Origin: Hyaloperonospora brassicae
Taxonomy: Eukaryota > Oomycota > Peronosporomycetes > Peronosporales > Peronosporaceae
Length of the DNA stretch: 64,000 nt
Reading direction: 5' to 3'
NCBI GenBank assembly: GCA_947650285.1
Contig: CANTFL010001451.1
Span: forward strand, 618,080-682,079
Position numbers and translations under genes: made by a program
The notes under the pieces: generated by a model
What the model was told of the DNA's origin: nothing
Seen by the model: the letters and a program-made list of their open reading frames with translations, nothing else
Database searches by the model: none
Shown: positions 1-10,832 of the stretch, one piece after another
Layout of the letters: the number at the start of each line of letters is the position of its first letter
Numbering within the stretch: the first letter of the stretch is position 1

Positions 1-690
1 CCGCTGTGGAGCGATCCACTACGGAGTATCTGCTGTGTACACATGAGGTAAGGGATGCATGATATAGACAAGTGGTGCACAACAGTTGACCTAGCGAACA
101 GATAGGCATAGTAATAGGGTTTGGATTTGTTTAGTTGACATTGAACTGAATTGAATTTACAACGAAGGACATTCGTCGACTTCTCCCGGGCAGGATCTTT
201 GGCCTCCCGTTGAATAGAGAGTCACCCACGTCTCAGCAAACTTCGCCCTACGATTGTTTGGCCAGGCGGAACTTCAATTATCGCCCCCCTCTCAACTACG
301 ATAGGACGCAGTGAACCTTACGATTCAGACTCAAGATCGCGAGACGGCTCAAGTGGTCAGAAGGCTCACGGATCAAGCATCACCTTTGGATACAGGCGAC
401 TCTGGGAGAGCGCCAAAGTTACAAGCGATCGGGTGAAGAACTTCCACGCGATCTGCACGAACAAATGACCGGGTGAAGTGTTTTGACCCGATCAACACCT
501 ATCCATAATGCGGTCAAGTTCAGCTTCAGCTCAATTCCACCAAGAAGAGCGCAACCTGCCCTACCGACGCGTACACAAGGTAAGCAAAAAGACACAGAGC
601 ACGAAATCGGGGTACCCCCTCCGTTAGTCGGTCGTCCGGGCGCCAGTGGAGAGTCGGGAACACAAGAAGTTGTGATCATCACGCCTAACA
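1..690 (+). repeat. Left (5') LTR, partial
   Basis: This is the 3' part of the left LTR. It matches 13489-14179 with roughly 17-20 differences by eye, or about 97% identity. The 3' end is placed at the CA of 689-690 because the primer-binding-like sequence begins one base later. The right copy ends in CA at 14178-14179 and the related minus-strand element also ends in CA before its PBS. The 5' part, including most of the tandem repeats seen in the right LTR, lies upstream of the window. Confidence 0.9.
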
Positions 691-691
691 A

Positions 692-712
692 TTGTGCGCG
701 TGCCCGGATCTT
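692..712 (+). promoter_or_regulatory. Primer binding site (degenerate)
   Basis: The sequence directly after the left LTR contains TGTGCGCGTGCCCGGAT. It aligns with the much better preserved PBS of the minus-strand element at 39522-39550, which is complementary to a tRNA 3' end including the T-arm. In this copy the first bases and the T-arm portion have diverged. Confidence 0.6.
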
Positions 713-740
713 ATGGTGACTCGGGATTATACCGAGAGGA

Positions 741-2744
741 ATGAGCGAAGAAGTCAAGATCAAGACTAAACCTGGGATGGAAGCGCCAGAAGCAGAGGGA
801 TCGTCGCAGACGCGTAAAGATGAAGGATCACAGATAGTCAAAGTTTTGGGAGGGGCTTTAACGACAGGAAAATACAAGAGGAAGGTCGATCGCACAATAT
901 GGAAGAACCCCCCAACTCCATCCTGAAGCCCCTTTGGAAGCCACCGCGGATCGCATTGCAAAGCGCGATCCGCAGGATAAATTTCCTAAGAGAATCCCCA
1001 AACGAATTTTATCTATATTAGATAAATCATCAGAGATGATGAAGAGAGAAGCAGAATGCTCAGAAGACTTAAATAAGCTGGCTGAGGCGAAACAAGATCG
1101 AGATGTTCACCACAACAAGCCAGCCCGATGCAAGGTCAAGACAAGGTCAATAAATCAAGGTTTAAAGTCAGTGTATCGCGAAGTAAAGTGTAAAGATTGA
1201 CAATTCGACAATCTCAGCCGGTAGTACCATTTACAGGAGCTGAAGAAGCTGTTCTCGATAAATCCAGTGCTTAATACAATCAATCCAAAGCTGAGCAGAT
1301 CGCTACATGGACCGATACCAGCGCCTAAACCAATTTCCAACGTGTTGGAGGCGCTCCGACGCCCAATCAAATTGCCAACCAAAGCGGATTTCATAGCCGA
1401 AACGTTTAACGCACAAATTCTGCTACGGTGCAACCTCGATCGTGTGATCGCTGTCGGACAGTCGCTGTTCAAGACGTTGAGTCCGCTCATACGAATACAT
1501 TACCCTGGAAACAACCCGAGCTCGCCGACCGGCACCATGGATCAGGTTCTCACGCCGATCAACAAGTTCTCCATGTATGAACACACTGGATTGCTCGATA
1601 TGCTTCAGCGGATTTGTAAGAGGACTCGAACGATTATTTCGCTTTCCGAAGGATGTCGCTTTGTATCAAAGGGCGCGGATCTGTTGCAAAGGAAGTTCAT
1701 TGGGAATGAGGCAAAGACGCAAGCGGGAAAGCCAGCGGCATAGCAGTTTATGGACATGGTGGAGTCAGACCAAGACAATTACTATTTACGAGCAGCCATC
1801 AAGAAATATGAGCTAGAAAAAGCCCGTAGGAACGCCGGACGATAGGCTAATCGTCATCCGAACCGGAGATCTACATTCCGGATATTGACATTGAGTCAGT
1901 TGGATCGCGTCTAAGTGGATAGAACGACCATGATCGTGAGCGCCGAGACCAAGGAAGCAAGGGATTACCGCAGGTGGCGACGGCAGGAGCGCCGGATAGT
2001 GGTAGTTTGTCTATCCAAAGAGTTTAAATGTCTTCCATAACAGAACTGAAAGAATTCTCCGGAAGAGAAAAGAATGAGTAACAGGATAGAAACTGGATCA
2101 GTAAGGTGAAGTCGGCGTTCTACGCGATCAAGCGCCGAATGCCGAGAGGTGCCTGGTATTCAGCCATCTTATTACGGGACCTGCGCGTCACTGGTATTAT
2201 CATCTCGGTCGCTCAACGAAAAACCCGTTGAAGGCAAGATTGGAGCGCTCCATGGCCAAATACGTAGAGAAGAATAGTGCTTTAGCTGGAAGAATCAATT
2301 ACCATGCCCGTAAGCCATCAAACGAGGCTCCATTGGAGTACCTGTACAGTCTAAATGTATCCGTGATTCGGGTGAAGATCCCGATACGAGATAAATCGCC
2401 CGCCACTTGCAAGTAGCATTCGAATCACTATATTGGTACCCTGGACGACTTGATCTGGCTAGAATGCTAACGATGTTACGCCTTGGAGATGCAGACGACC
2501 TGGAAGAAAAGCGGCAAGAATGCGAGAATATAAAAGTCCGAGAGCTCACGTATCTATGGGGTCGAGCAAGTTTCGACATCGTATTACGCCACAGGCGGCT
2601 AAAGTGACAGCCAAACCAGCGTGGGCTGTGAGAGCGATCCACGTAGAAAGCGAGAGCTGTGGATCAGACATGGATTATTGCGAATCGGATTCCGACTCGG
2701 ATCGACGCAAAGTATACATGGGTAAAGCTGCGTATCGCGCTTAG
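741..2744 (+). pseudogene. Gypsy gag, degenerate
   Basis: Open segments at 741-926, 934-1200, 1267-1743 and 2228-2744 carry gag-like sequence in several frames. The clearest part is 1267-1743 (158 residues), where a patch around residues 30-75 (LPTKADFIAETF, then an I-L-L-x-C-N-x-D-x-V motif) matches the gag of the minus-strand element at 38671-39042. The segment ending at 2744 is acidic and serine-rich, as expected just before the zinc knuckle. Stops and frameshifts separate the segments, so no full gag can be made. The original start is uncertain; 741 is the first methionine after the PBS. Confidence 0.75.
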
Positions 2745-2822
2745 AAGCCGGAAGAACCACTCGTTTGAAGTGTTAAAGTCGATCAAGAGAGACAATTCGA
2801 TCGTGTAAAGTCTCAAACAGTG

Positions 2823-2864
2823 TGTACACACTGTGGGTCTAAGCGACATCACGATGGTGGATGT
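2823..2864 (+). pseudogene. Gag CCHC zinc knuckle
   Basis: Reading from 2823 gives CTHCGSKRHHDGGC, a perfect C-x2-C-x4-H-x4-C retroviral-type zinc knuckle. A stop follows directly. Downstream sequence up to about 3060 carries further gag C-terminal residues (IRQWYV, TKHAGMLPERAEKM) in another frame. The minus-strand element has the matching region near 37300-37460. Confidence 0.8.
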
Positions 2865-3371
2865 TGAAAGCTACTTACGTGTCAAAGTGTGGTCGTCAGA
2901 GTTATCCGGCGGACAAATGCTACTAATTTTCTTCCGTATGCAAAAACGTACACGAGGAAGGATTGTGCCCGATAGAACACTTTTACAACAGATCCGTCAG
3001 TGGTATGTCCTCACCAAGCATGCAGGAATGTTGCCGGAACGAGCCGAGAAGATGATAAATTAAGACGCTCGCCAGGTTGTAATCTGGTGCGAGCCGACCG
3101 TTCTAGGCTCTACGTTCATGCATTTGTGGAGAGGAAGTTGGTCGACGGAAGCGATGCCAAACAGGATAATCTTTGTTATACATGTAATATTTCCGAGGGT
3201 CTGCGTGCCAATTCGAGTGTAATAAGACATGATGCGTACGACCGATCGCCCGCCAAGATGGCGTTTGTCTTAGCGCCGGGCGTGTCAAGGGAAAATTAAA
3301 ATTACCACACACAAGAAATATGGTTCAAGCAAGCTTGAGTAGTTGAAAAGATTAACAACGAAAAGTCTACA

Positions 3372-3740
3372 ATGCTGCTGGACTTAGGAGATGAGATCTT
3401 GATCGTGGACACCGCCTTAGCTCGAAAGGTGATATGTGGCATCGACGAGAATTAAAAACAGGAGTGTGTGGGGATCATGAAAACACGTACATGAACGAAG
3501 GACGCACAAAGGTCAAGATCACCCTAACTGGATCGCTAAGGTACTACTTTGATGTATGGGTGGGTGATCAAGTCGGTCAAGAAGCGCCCTGGGTATGTGT
3601 TTCGTGGTACCCGCCGGTAAACGTCTGGATTTAGCGGAGGGGACCCTAGTATTGCCGGATGAAGTGAGAATTTATCTAGCAAGACGCAGATTTCTGTACG
3701 GATCGCCCATGCAGCCAATCGTGATCCCAGAATAGCACGT
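3372..3740 (+). pseudogene. Gypsy aspartic protease, degenerate
   Basis: The frame from 3372 reads MLLDLGDEILIVDTALARK, a retropepsin active-site region with D-L-G in place of the usual D-S/T-G. It continues across frameshifts into TKVKITL, FDVWVGDQVGQEA and LPDEVRIYLA. The corresponding stretch of the minus-strand element (36550-36880) has the same order of motifs. Stops within 150 bases of the active site make it non-functional. Confidence 0.75.
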
Positions 3741-4285
3741 GGGTCTGTAGATCAGCAGAGATACGGATGGGCACTGTAAATGTCCAACGCCAAGATATGA
3801 GCGAGACGCGATCCAAAATGGTTACCCAAAGGAACCATTGGGATAGGTCGAACCAAGTACTTGAATCTGACAAATCTCAGCGATACCCTCGATCGCGGAC
3901 CGGCTTTAGGCTGGACTATGGCTGACGAAATGTTTACTCGATACCCAGGCTACGTCTCGGTCGGATCTCAGCGGTACAACGAGTGGCATACTATAGCATT
4001 TGAAGCAACGACATCCAAAGAGGAAGAACTGCCGCCGGAACACGCTGGACCACTTGTGGATCGTAGACCCTACTTTACGCTAAGGAAGTTTTTAAGTCAG
4101 CCGACAGGGAATGATGGATCAAAGGACAGTCCGGTCCAAGGTTAGGAAGTCGTTCCACGTGTGGAACTACTATTACGTGTCGTTATCACGATCAAGTAGA
4201 AGAAAGAAGACGATTGATCACCCGGGGGCCAATGTAAGACGTTGAAACCAATACGGACAGGAAAACCGATCTATTCAATGACGAA

Positions 4286-4941
4286 TTGCGTGATGTGATA
4301 GGCAATTTAAATGTGAAATATCGACCTGCGAGTGTCTCGCCTGTGCTTAGTACGAAAGAAGAACGAACGACGAACGACGGAGCAGGCGACCAGTCGAGGA
4401 AAGAAGCCAGACCTTCACCAGATGTAACGATCGACGAAAAGCCATGTCCGGAATATGACCGATTCACGGGAGAACTGGACGTCACTGCCTGTCTTCATGA
4501 AAGTGGGGAGCTGTATGCCGAGGATGTGGATCAGCTAATGGCGGTACTGCCTGACATTGGTATACCTACTACCGAAATTACGATTGACGAAATATTGGTA
4601 GGCGACCTGGGGGTACCGTTGACTGAAGAATAAGCACGGATAAGACAACTGATCTGGAGCAACAAGCGCCTCTTATTGATAAAGGGAACGCACTTCCTCC
4701 AGACGCACGGGGGGCGATATGCAATATTGACGTGGGCGGAGAGAGCCCGATCGTTCAGAGAGTATGGACAGTAGCGCCCAATTTTCGCGAAACGCTAGCG
4801 GATTTGATCAAAGGAATGCTATCAGCCAAGATTATACGACCTTCTACATCACCATGTGTCTCGCTGATTGACGTTTTAATCAATATAAATGACGAGGACA
4901 TATGATTGTGTATCGATTACCGACGGGTAAATCAGCTGACA
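4286..4941 (+). pseudogene. Gypsy RT, N-terminal part before the insertion
   Basis: The frame 4286-4633 is a pre-RT linker, with a patch (LHESGELYAEDVDQLMAVLP) shared with the minus-strand element at 35227-35442. From about 4780, RT residues follow (NFRETLADLIKGML, a STSPCVS patch, then LCIDYRRVNQLT ending at 4941). The reading is cut at codon T of VNQLT by the insertion starting near 4944, and it resumes in frame at 6942 with RLKVYPMPL. Confidence 0.8.
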
Positions 4942-4943
4942 AG

Positions 4944-6939
4944 TGTGGCGAAGTCGATCTCGCAAAATTACGTGGGTGAGGGTCGATCTTTCACTTGTAC
5001 AGACTTGCCGACTCAAGGAGGGGGTACTCCAATCCGTGTCTTTTTATAGCCTTGTGCTCACCTTGTGTACCCTTCTATTGGTCTGTCTTGAGCTCTTCGT
5101 AATGGCCTTGGGAGATGTCGATCTCTCTGAGGGTTTGGGGTTGAGCCTTTGCTTCCGATAGGAAAATTTTTACACCACAACCAGAGTTCTGCGATCTCGA
5201 TCTTGAGTCGCAGCAGTCGCTATTTGGCGATGTCGCGATCTTGATCTTGAATCACACCGATATCAATCTGTCCTCGGGATCGGGGTCTTTGCTGTGCCGA
5301 AATCTTCACTCAGCAAATAAAATGCTTGCGTCCAAAATGCCTTGGGATCGGTCCGATCTGATCTGGGATCGGCCGATCTTGCTGGAAGTGCGCATTGTGG
5401 GACCAATATGTGTCCTATTTAGCCAATAAAAGCGTGTGAATACATTCGGTAGATCGCTTTTTTCTTGCTCGATCTTGCTTTGAACTCCTTGTCCAGATCA
5501 CTGACTACTTAAGCCGTCTCGCGATCTTGTGTCCAGTCGTATTCTGTTGTTGCTGCTACCCTAGCAGTTGATCTGAGTGTGAGTACTTGATTGATCCGGG
5601 CCAAACTTCCCGATATCGCTCTTCTCGATCTTGGCCAACAATCCAAGATCTGTCTTCAATGTCCTTGTAGAATGCGTGCCTCAAACCGTCGCGGAAGCCA
5701 AATAAAACCTGCCCTATAGAGAGGAAGAGAACGCGCTTCGTGTGCAGAAGAAGTAGAGCTCAAGTCTGTCTGTTTATTTACCAACCAAATTACTAGCCAA
5801 TCTATCCTTACGCCTATTCCAAACTGTAGGTCACTCTCCAAACCAATATCACCTTTAAGCTTGACCGCCTCCTTGAACACGTGTTGAAATTAAATGACCT
5901 GTACTCCAAAGATAGCGCCAATAATCCCGATATCGTACCTAAATGCTAAGCGAGGACCAAATCCCAAACCCAGTACCAAATTCCAAATTTTTGGTACCGG
6001 AAGGTCCGAAATAGTACTCAAATACCAAATGTATCTAAATCCATTGTGCGACGTCAATCCAACCGGCTTTCACTGGCTCTTCCGGTCTGAACTTTTAATA
6101 CATTACTCATGGATCTTCATCAAGCTAATTCATCATGATCCCAATGTCTCCATCAACGACATATCTGTAATCTATAGAGGACAACACCGATCTGATGCGG
6201 AATTAGAGATAATTGAGGATCGACTCAGTATAATTTAACAGTTGACATTCTCCCGTTCATCGTGTGTGCTCCAAAACCATCATTCAAGATTTATCCGATC
6301 AGCGGGACCATCCAAGCGTCTTGAAATAGCCATATGGTCTCCCATGAGTGTTCACACTTCCAGATCGGGCTATAACTAATTAATAAGCTACTTCCATTGT
6401 GGGACTGGTAAATAGTATCACCGCTCTGCAGGATGTTGCGCCTCTTTTACAGGATCACATCGCATCACCTGGTCCCATGTTCACCTTTCCCAGAGATATC
6501 CTGCCACAGTCTTCATGATCGTTGTCGATATCAGTCAATATGACATTCCACAGGTTCACACATCTTGAGACTTTCGTGTGCAAATTTTTAAACCAGTCTA
6601 TACCTGCTTCAACGACCACATTCTTTTACTTGACCAACCTTTTAGCGGATCGCTTGGCTTCACCCCTTTCCTCGTCCCAGACCGCACTATGGAAAGCATA
6701 TATACCTGCGACTCGTCCCATATTGTTCCATGAAAAACATTTCTTTCTACGCATCGTCTTAGATTTTTCCACATCCATCATTCTGTCGACAGTTGGATCG
6801 GTTCGTTGATTTTCTTGGGATCACCTTCCATCTCCTCTTGGATAGCTAAAATAATTGGTGTCATTTTTCACCAGTATGTAGCTCCTCCATTTGGGGCCAC
6901 CGATCAACGTCCCACAATTTGATTAGTGACTTTGTCACT
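4944..6939 (-). mobile_element. 2-kb insertion in the RT, probably an antisense solo LTR of a related Gypsy family
   Basis: The insertion is flanked by the 4-base direct repeat CAAG (4940-4943 and 6940-6943). Removing it with one CAAG restores the RT reading frame. Its plus-strand left end begins TGTGGCG. Read on the minus strand, the segment near 5000-5530 resembles the element-1 LTR: a TACACAAGGTGAGC patch, TATAAAAAGACAC, GGAGTACCCCCTCC about 90 bases from a CCACA end, and AGATCGCGAGACGGCTTAAG. The two ends also form an imperfect inverted repeat starting AGTG, so a non-autonomous TIR element is the alternative. I see no convincing gene inside; 5656-5880 (-) may be LTR or gag-like. Confidence 0.7.
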
Positions 6940-6941
6940 CA

Positions 6942-7619
6942 AGGCTGAAGGTATATCCGATGCCATTGATCAGAGAGCTTTTACAGGACATAAACAAAGC
7001 GATGTGGCACTGATAACTGGATAGGGTAAGCGGTTTTCGGGTGGTGAAGATGACAGAACGAGCAAGAAGTATTTCAGCATTCATCACGCCGTCAGGCTTG
7101 TTTGATTGGCTTAAAATGCCGTTCGGGTTAAAAAAGCTTCAAAAATTTACCGACCCCCGATTAACAATGCATTGTATGGCTATTTGAAGATCGGGGCCGA
7201 CCCAGATGCACCCTTGATGGAATCGTCAAAACGAATTGATGTGTTCACAGAGGGAGAGCCAGAAACCAGTATGAGACCTTCTGTGCCAGGTCGTAGATCG
7301 TACATTATAATGTGCTGATTCCAGCTACATCGTGTACCGATTTATAAAAAAGAATAAGTAAAGATTGCTACGTGTATGCAACAAGTGGAATTTGTCGAAT
7401 GAGCCTGACCAAGCGTATTTGGGGATGACGCAAGTTGGAATATCTGGGTCATCAAGTATGACTCGCTGGGCTGAAGTTCACTCAAAGGATCTCGGATCGC
7501 TGGCCAACATTCCGTTTCCTCGAAGTCTGTGGTCGATGCAGTCGGTTGTAGGGAGTTTAGATTACTATAGCCGATTTATTAAAGACTTTGCAATATATGC
7601 ATCAGTGCTACACAAATAA
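6942..7619 (+). pseudogene. Gypsy RT, palm/thumb part after the insertion
   Basis: The region starts RLKVYPMPLI and continues with FRVVKMTERARSISAFITPS and WLKMPFGLKK, which are the fingers/palm motifs of Ty3/Gypsy RT. At 7301-7310 the YIDD catalytic motif is destroyed by a missing base. The open frame 7365-7619 (84 residues) is the RT thumb/connection region, with SLDYYSRFIKDFAIYASVL near its end. Multiple frameshifts make it inactive. Confidence 0.82.
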
Positions 7620-8329
7620 CGCGAGGCCGAATTTCACAAGATCCGACGCATGGATAAGACGGAATCGTCTACACTGAATAAAAAGAGAGTTGAAGACAGG
7701 TGGTGCTGTGGTGATGGCGATTCAGAGTTTCCGGTTTTACTAAGGGCGATACGACCATGACCGACCGAGTAGAAGTGAGAAAGCAATAATCTCGTTCACG
7801 ATGTTGAAGGATAAGATCGCGAAGACTCCGATTCTTAAAAACGCCGATCCGGATCACTCTCCAGTGATCGTGTTCTATGCTAGTTAATGGGCAGAATCTA
7901 CATCTTTGATACAAGAACACGATGAAACATACTGGTCGGTAACGTTTACGAGCCGAACGATAACACCCAACGAGATATCTATGAAAGGGTGTGAAATAAG
8001 TTTAACTCTGCTGCGCATCCTACAATGCGCATCCTGTATATTGGCTACACTATGTTGGTTGGACGAGAGATAAGGTGTTCACACGTCATTCGACGTTGAC
8101 CTGGCTGGTACAATCATCAGATCTGAACAAGAGGCTCGAGAGATGGGCGGCGTTGCTACCAAATTGGAGGCTAGAGATCAAGAAATGTGAAAATTGGAAG
8201 ATAAAATACTTAGAACACTCGCCTCCAGCATAACTCCGCGCGAAGAAGTTGACAAGATGTTGATTGCGATCGCCCCTAAGAAGCAGCCGAAACATTATAT
8301 AATATGCCACCGCCAACGGTGGAGGAGGG

Positions 8330-8690
8330 TGAAAGTCTTTGGGTGGTCAGTTTTGATGGATCGGCCCGAACCAAACGAAAGGCCGGGTGTATAGTGCAAT
8401 AGTGTGGAAACTCCCCGAACGGAATATAGTGAATGTCGCAGCCGAATACGCAATACGCAATACAGTGAACGAAGCCGAGTATCGTGGCCTGCTACTAGTT
8501 TTCGATCTCCTGGCCGATCAGGCGCGGGGGCGCATCATCACATGTGGCTGTTCTAACGTAGTGATTAGACAGATGCGCAGAGAAATAGATTGCAAGGCGC
8601 CCGGCAACCGTTGATACAATACAAAGCTAAGGAGAAGACCCGATAGTGGCCGATCCACGAATTCTTACAATTAAAGAGAGACCGGAATTA
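8330..8690 (+). pseudogene. Gypsy RNase H domain, degenerate
   Basis: VSFDGSARTKRKAG at about 8345 supplies the first catalytic Asp (FDG). NEAEYRGLLL at about 8470 supplies the Glu. The third site reads CGCSNVVIRQM, where Cys stands in the usual GDSN Asp position. This order and spacing are those of the RNase H domain of oomycete Gypsy polyproteins. A frameshift lies between the first motif and the frame 8387-8614, which ends at a stop. Confidence 0.8.
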
Positions 8691-9059
8691 GAGTGCCGAT
8701 CGACTGGCATGAAATTTTTTACGACAAGATAAGGGCACGATCACTTTATTCGAACAAAATAGATAGCGTTTACGTTTATTTAGCCGGTTGGACGGGTTGA
8801 TGACACCTACAAGTGTCGATCGAGTCGTGAAAATATCTGCCGTCACTAGATCAGCCGAAAGGATACGGCGATCGCCTGAGTTCTTGCAATAGATCGTCCT
8901 CCATTCGATCAGAATTGAGAGAATTAAGCAATCACAGGAAGAAGAGAGTTGGATCGGCAAACTGAAGAAATTCCTGATAGGATACCTTAAGAAGTTGAGT
9001 ATTAAAGAAGCAAAGTTATGTGCTCGAATCGCGTTCGAATATGAAGCAGATAAAATCGA

Positions 9060-9830
9060 AATTTTTTTTTGACCAAGATCGACGGAGGATCCAGACAGCC
9101 GCGTGGAGTTGGTTCGATTGGTGGTACCGAAACTTCTGCAGCAAGAATTCTTACATCATTACCATACAAGTGTGGGGGGAGAACACCAAGGTATCGGCAG
9201 AACAAACCCAACGAATTTGGTCCAAGTTTCACTGTAGAGGATTATACCGAAGTGTTCAGCGTTATGTGGGAGAATGTGTGGATTGCACAGGAAATGAAAA
9301 CCGGTTCATCGCGACAAATATCCAGGAAATGTTTAAGCCACTTATCCGTTTCAGATAATCGCGATGGATCACATTCCGTCGCTGCCACGATCCTTCAAAG
9401 GGAACACCGGGTTGTTTTTGTGGGTGGATCTGCTCTCAGGGTACGTGATCGCAAAAGCGAGTTCCTCCAGAACTTCACAAAGGATCGCTGAGAGTTACGA
9501 GTGGTGTGTGCTTCGGAGATTCGGGGCCAGGGAAGCGATCCGCCGTGATCAAGAGCCAGGATTCATGTCTGACTTCTTTCTAGCGTTTAATCGTATCGCG
9601 GGGTAGAAACAGCCTGCAATTATGACGTATCGACCCCAAGCGAATAAAACAGCAGAACGAATGGTACATACACTGACGAGAGCATTGAAGAGTTATGCTA
9701 CGGATACGGATCAGAAGGATAGGGACGTGTACGCCGAGCAATTGACGTTTTCCATCAATACGGCACAGGATCGCGTACGAGGAGATTCCCCATTTTACTT
9801 GATCTACAATTAGGATCCGCGATCGACGCT
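9060..9830 (+). pseudogene. Gypsy integrase, degenerate
   Basis: The N-terminal zinc-binding HHCC region is spread over two frames (HHYHTSVGGEHQ and RGLYRSVQRYVGECVDC). The catalytic core in frames 9364-9606 and 9622-9813 keeps the DDE elements: Asp in LWVDLLSGYV, Asp in IRRDQEPGFMSDFF, and Glu in PQANKTAERMVHTLTRALK. The two halves share a frame and are split by an amber stop at 9604-9606. GPY/F-like C-terminal sequence follows to about 10260 with more stops. Confidence 0.85.
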
Positions 9831-10308
9831 GGAAGTTACCCTGCTTTTGGGAAGCACCAAACGACGAGACCGGGAACCACAAAGTTGCCGCTACCATATA
9901 TAGCGTCAATACCAGCGAGCGAGAGAAGTCGTTTACGATCGTCTACGCATCGCGATCCAAGATCGGGCCGATCAACACAACCCTGAGGACGGATCGCATA
10001 GGATTGACATAATGTCGCAAGTGTGGCTCTATTTAGATCGGGTGAAAGAAAGAATGCGCGAAATGTGGCAGATATATGGCATGTCCCATTCCGGGTGAGG
10101 GAACTTTACAGACTGACACGCGGTATGGTCGGAGATCGCGGATACGTCGTACCGGTTATTCTTGATAGTGCATATATCTAATCTTAAGCGGGTAAAATTC
10201 TTCCCGGATCAGCCGAAAAACCAGTTAAAAGTTGAAGAGGCGGATCGCTTAGATATTGACGAAGCCCTGCTGCCGGAGGATAGCTGAAAGGGAAAATTCG
10301 ATGAAGAT

Positions 10309-10533
10309 GAATTTAACGTCATTGATATATTGGATGTGCAATCCGGTAGGCAAACCCCTTTTGGTAGAGTGCAACGCCAGTATTTGGTGCAATTGAAGGG
10401 ATCGGGCGTTCCGACATGAATAGACGAGGTCGACTTGAGCTGTGAAGACTTGCTGCAAGAGTTCGATCGCGACCAAGTCAGCAAGAATCGCTTTGAGGTG
10501 ATGCAATCACACGAAGAATCGATGGACGAATAA
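10309..10533 (+). pseudogene. Chromodomain at the C terminus of Gypsy pol
   Basis: The frame beginning EFNVIDILDVQSGRQTPFG and continuing RVQRQYLVQLKG is chromodomain-like, and such tails are typical of chromoviruses, where they direct integration to particular chromatin. The frame ends at TAA 10531-10533 after FEVMQSHEES. One internal TGA at 10417-10419 replaces the expected Trp after the loop. The same module occurs at the end of the fragment near 29750-29960. Confidence 0.75.
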
Positions 10534-10832
10534 GCGACGTCTCGTATTGAAAGTTGCCTGCAAGAAGGTTTCAGGGGATAAACAAGTGGAGGTGAGATGT
10601 GTTGCGATCCAGGGTTTTGAGGCTTAATTGCCGCGAGTAACTATACACATGCAAAAAATAAGAATTTATGTGACGATCGACAAAGAAGAAAACGATGGAG
10701 ATATATTGAGCGATTTAAAACAATGACTGCCGGATCGCGCTGAACTACTTCGGAAACAATTAACCGGACAAACGAGCGATCGACGACCCTGAATGATCCT
10801 CGATGCGTGATCGAAACTGGTTGCGTCAAGGT

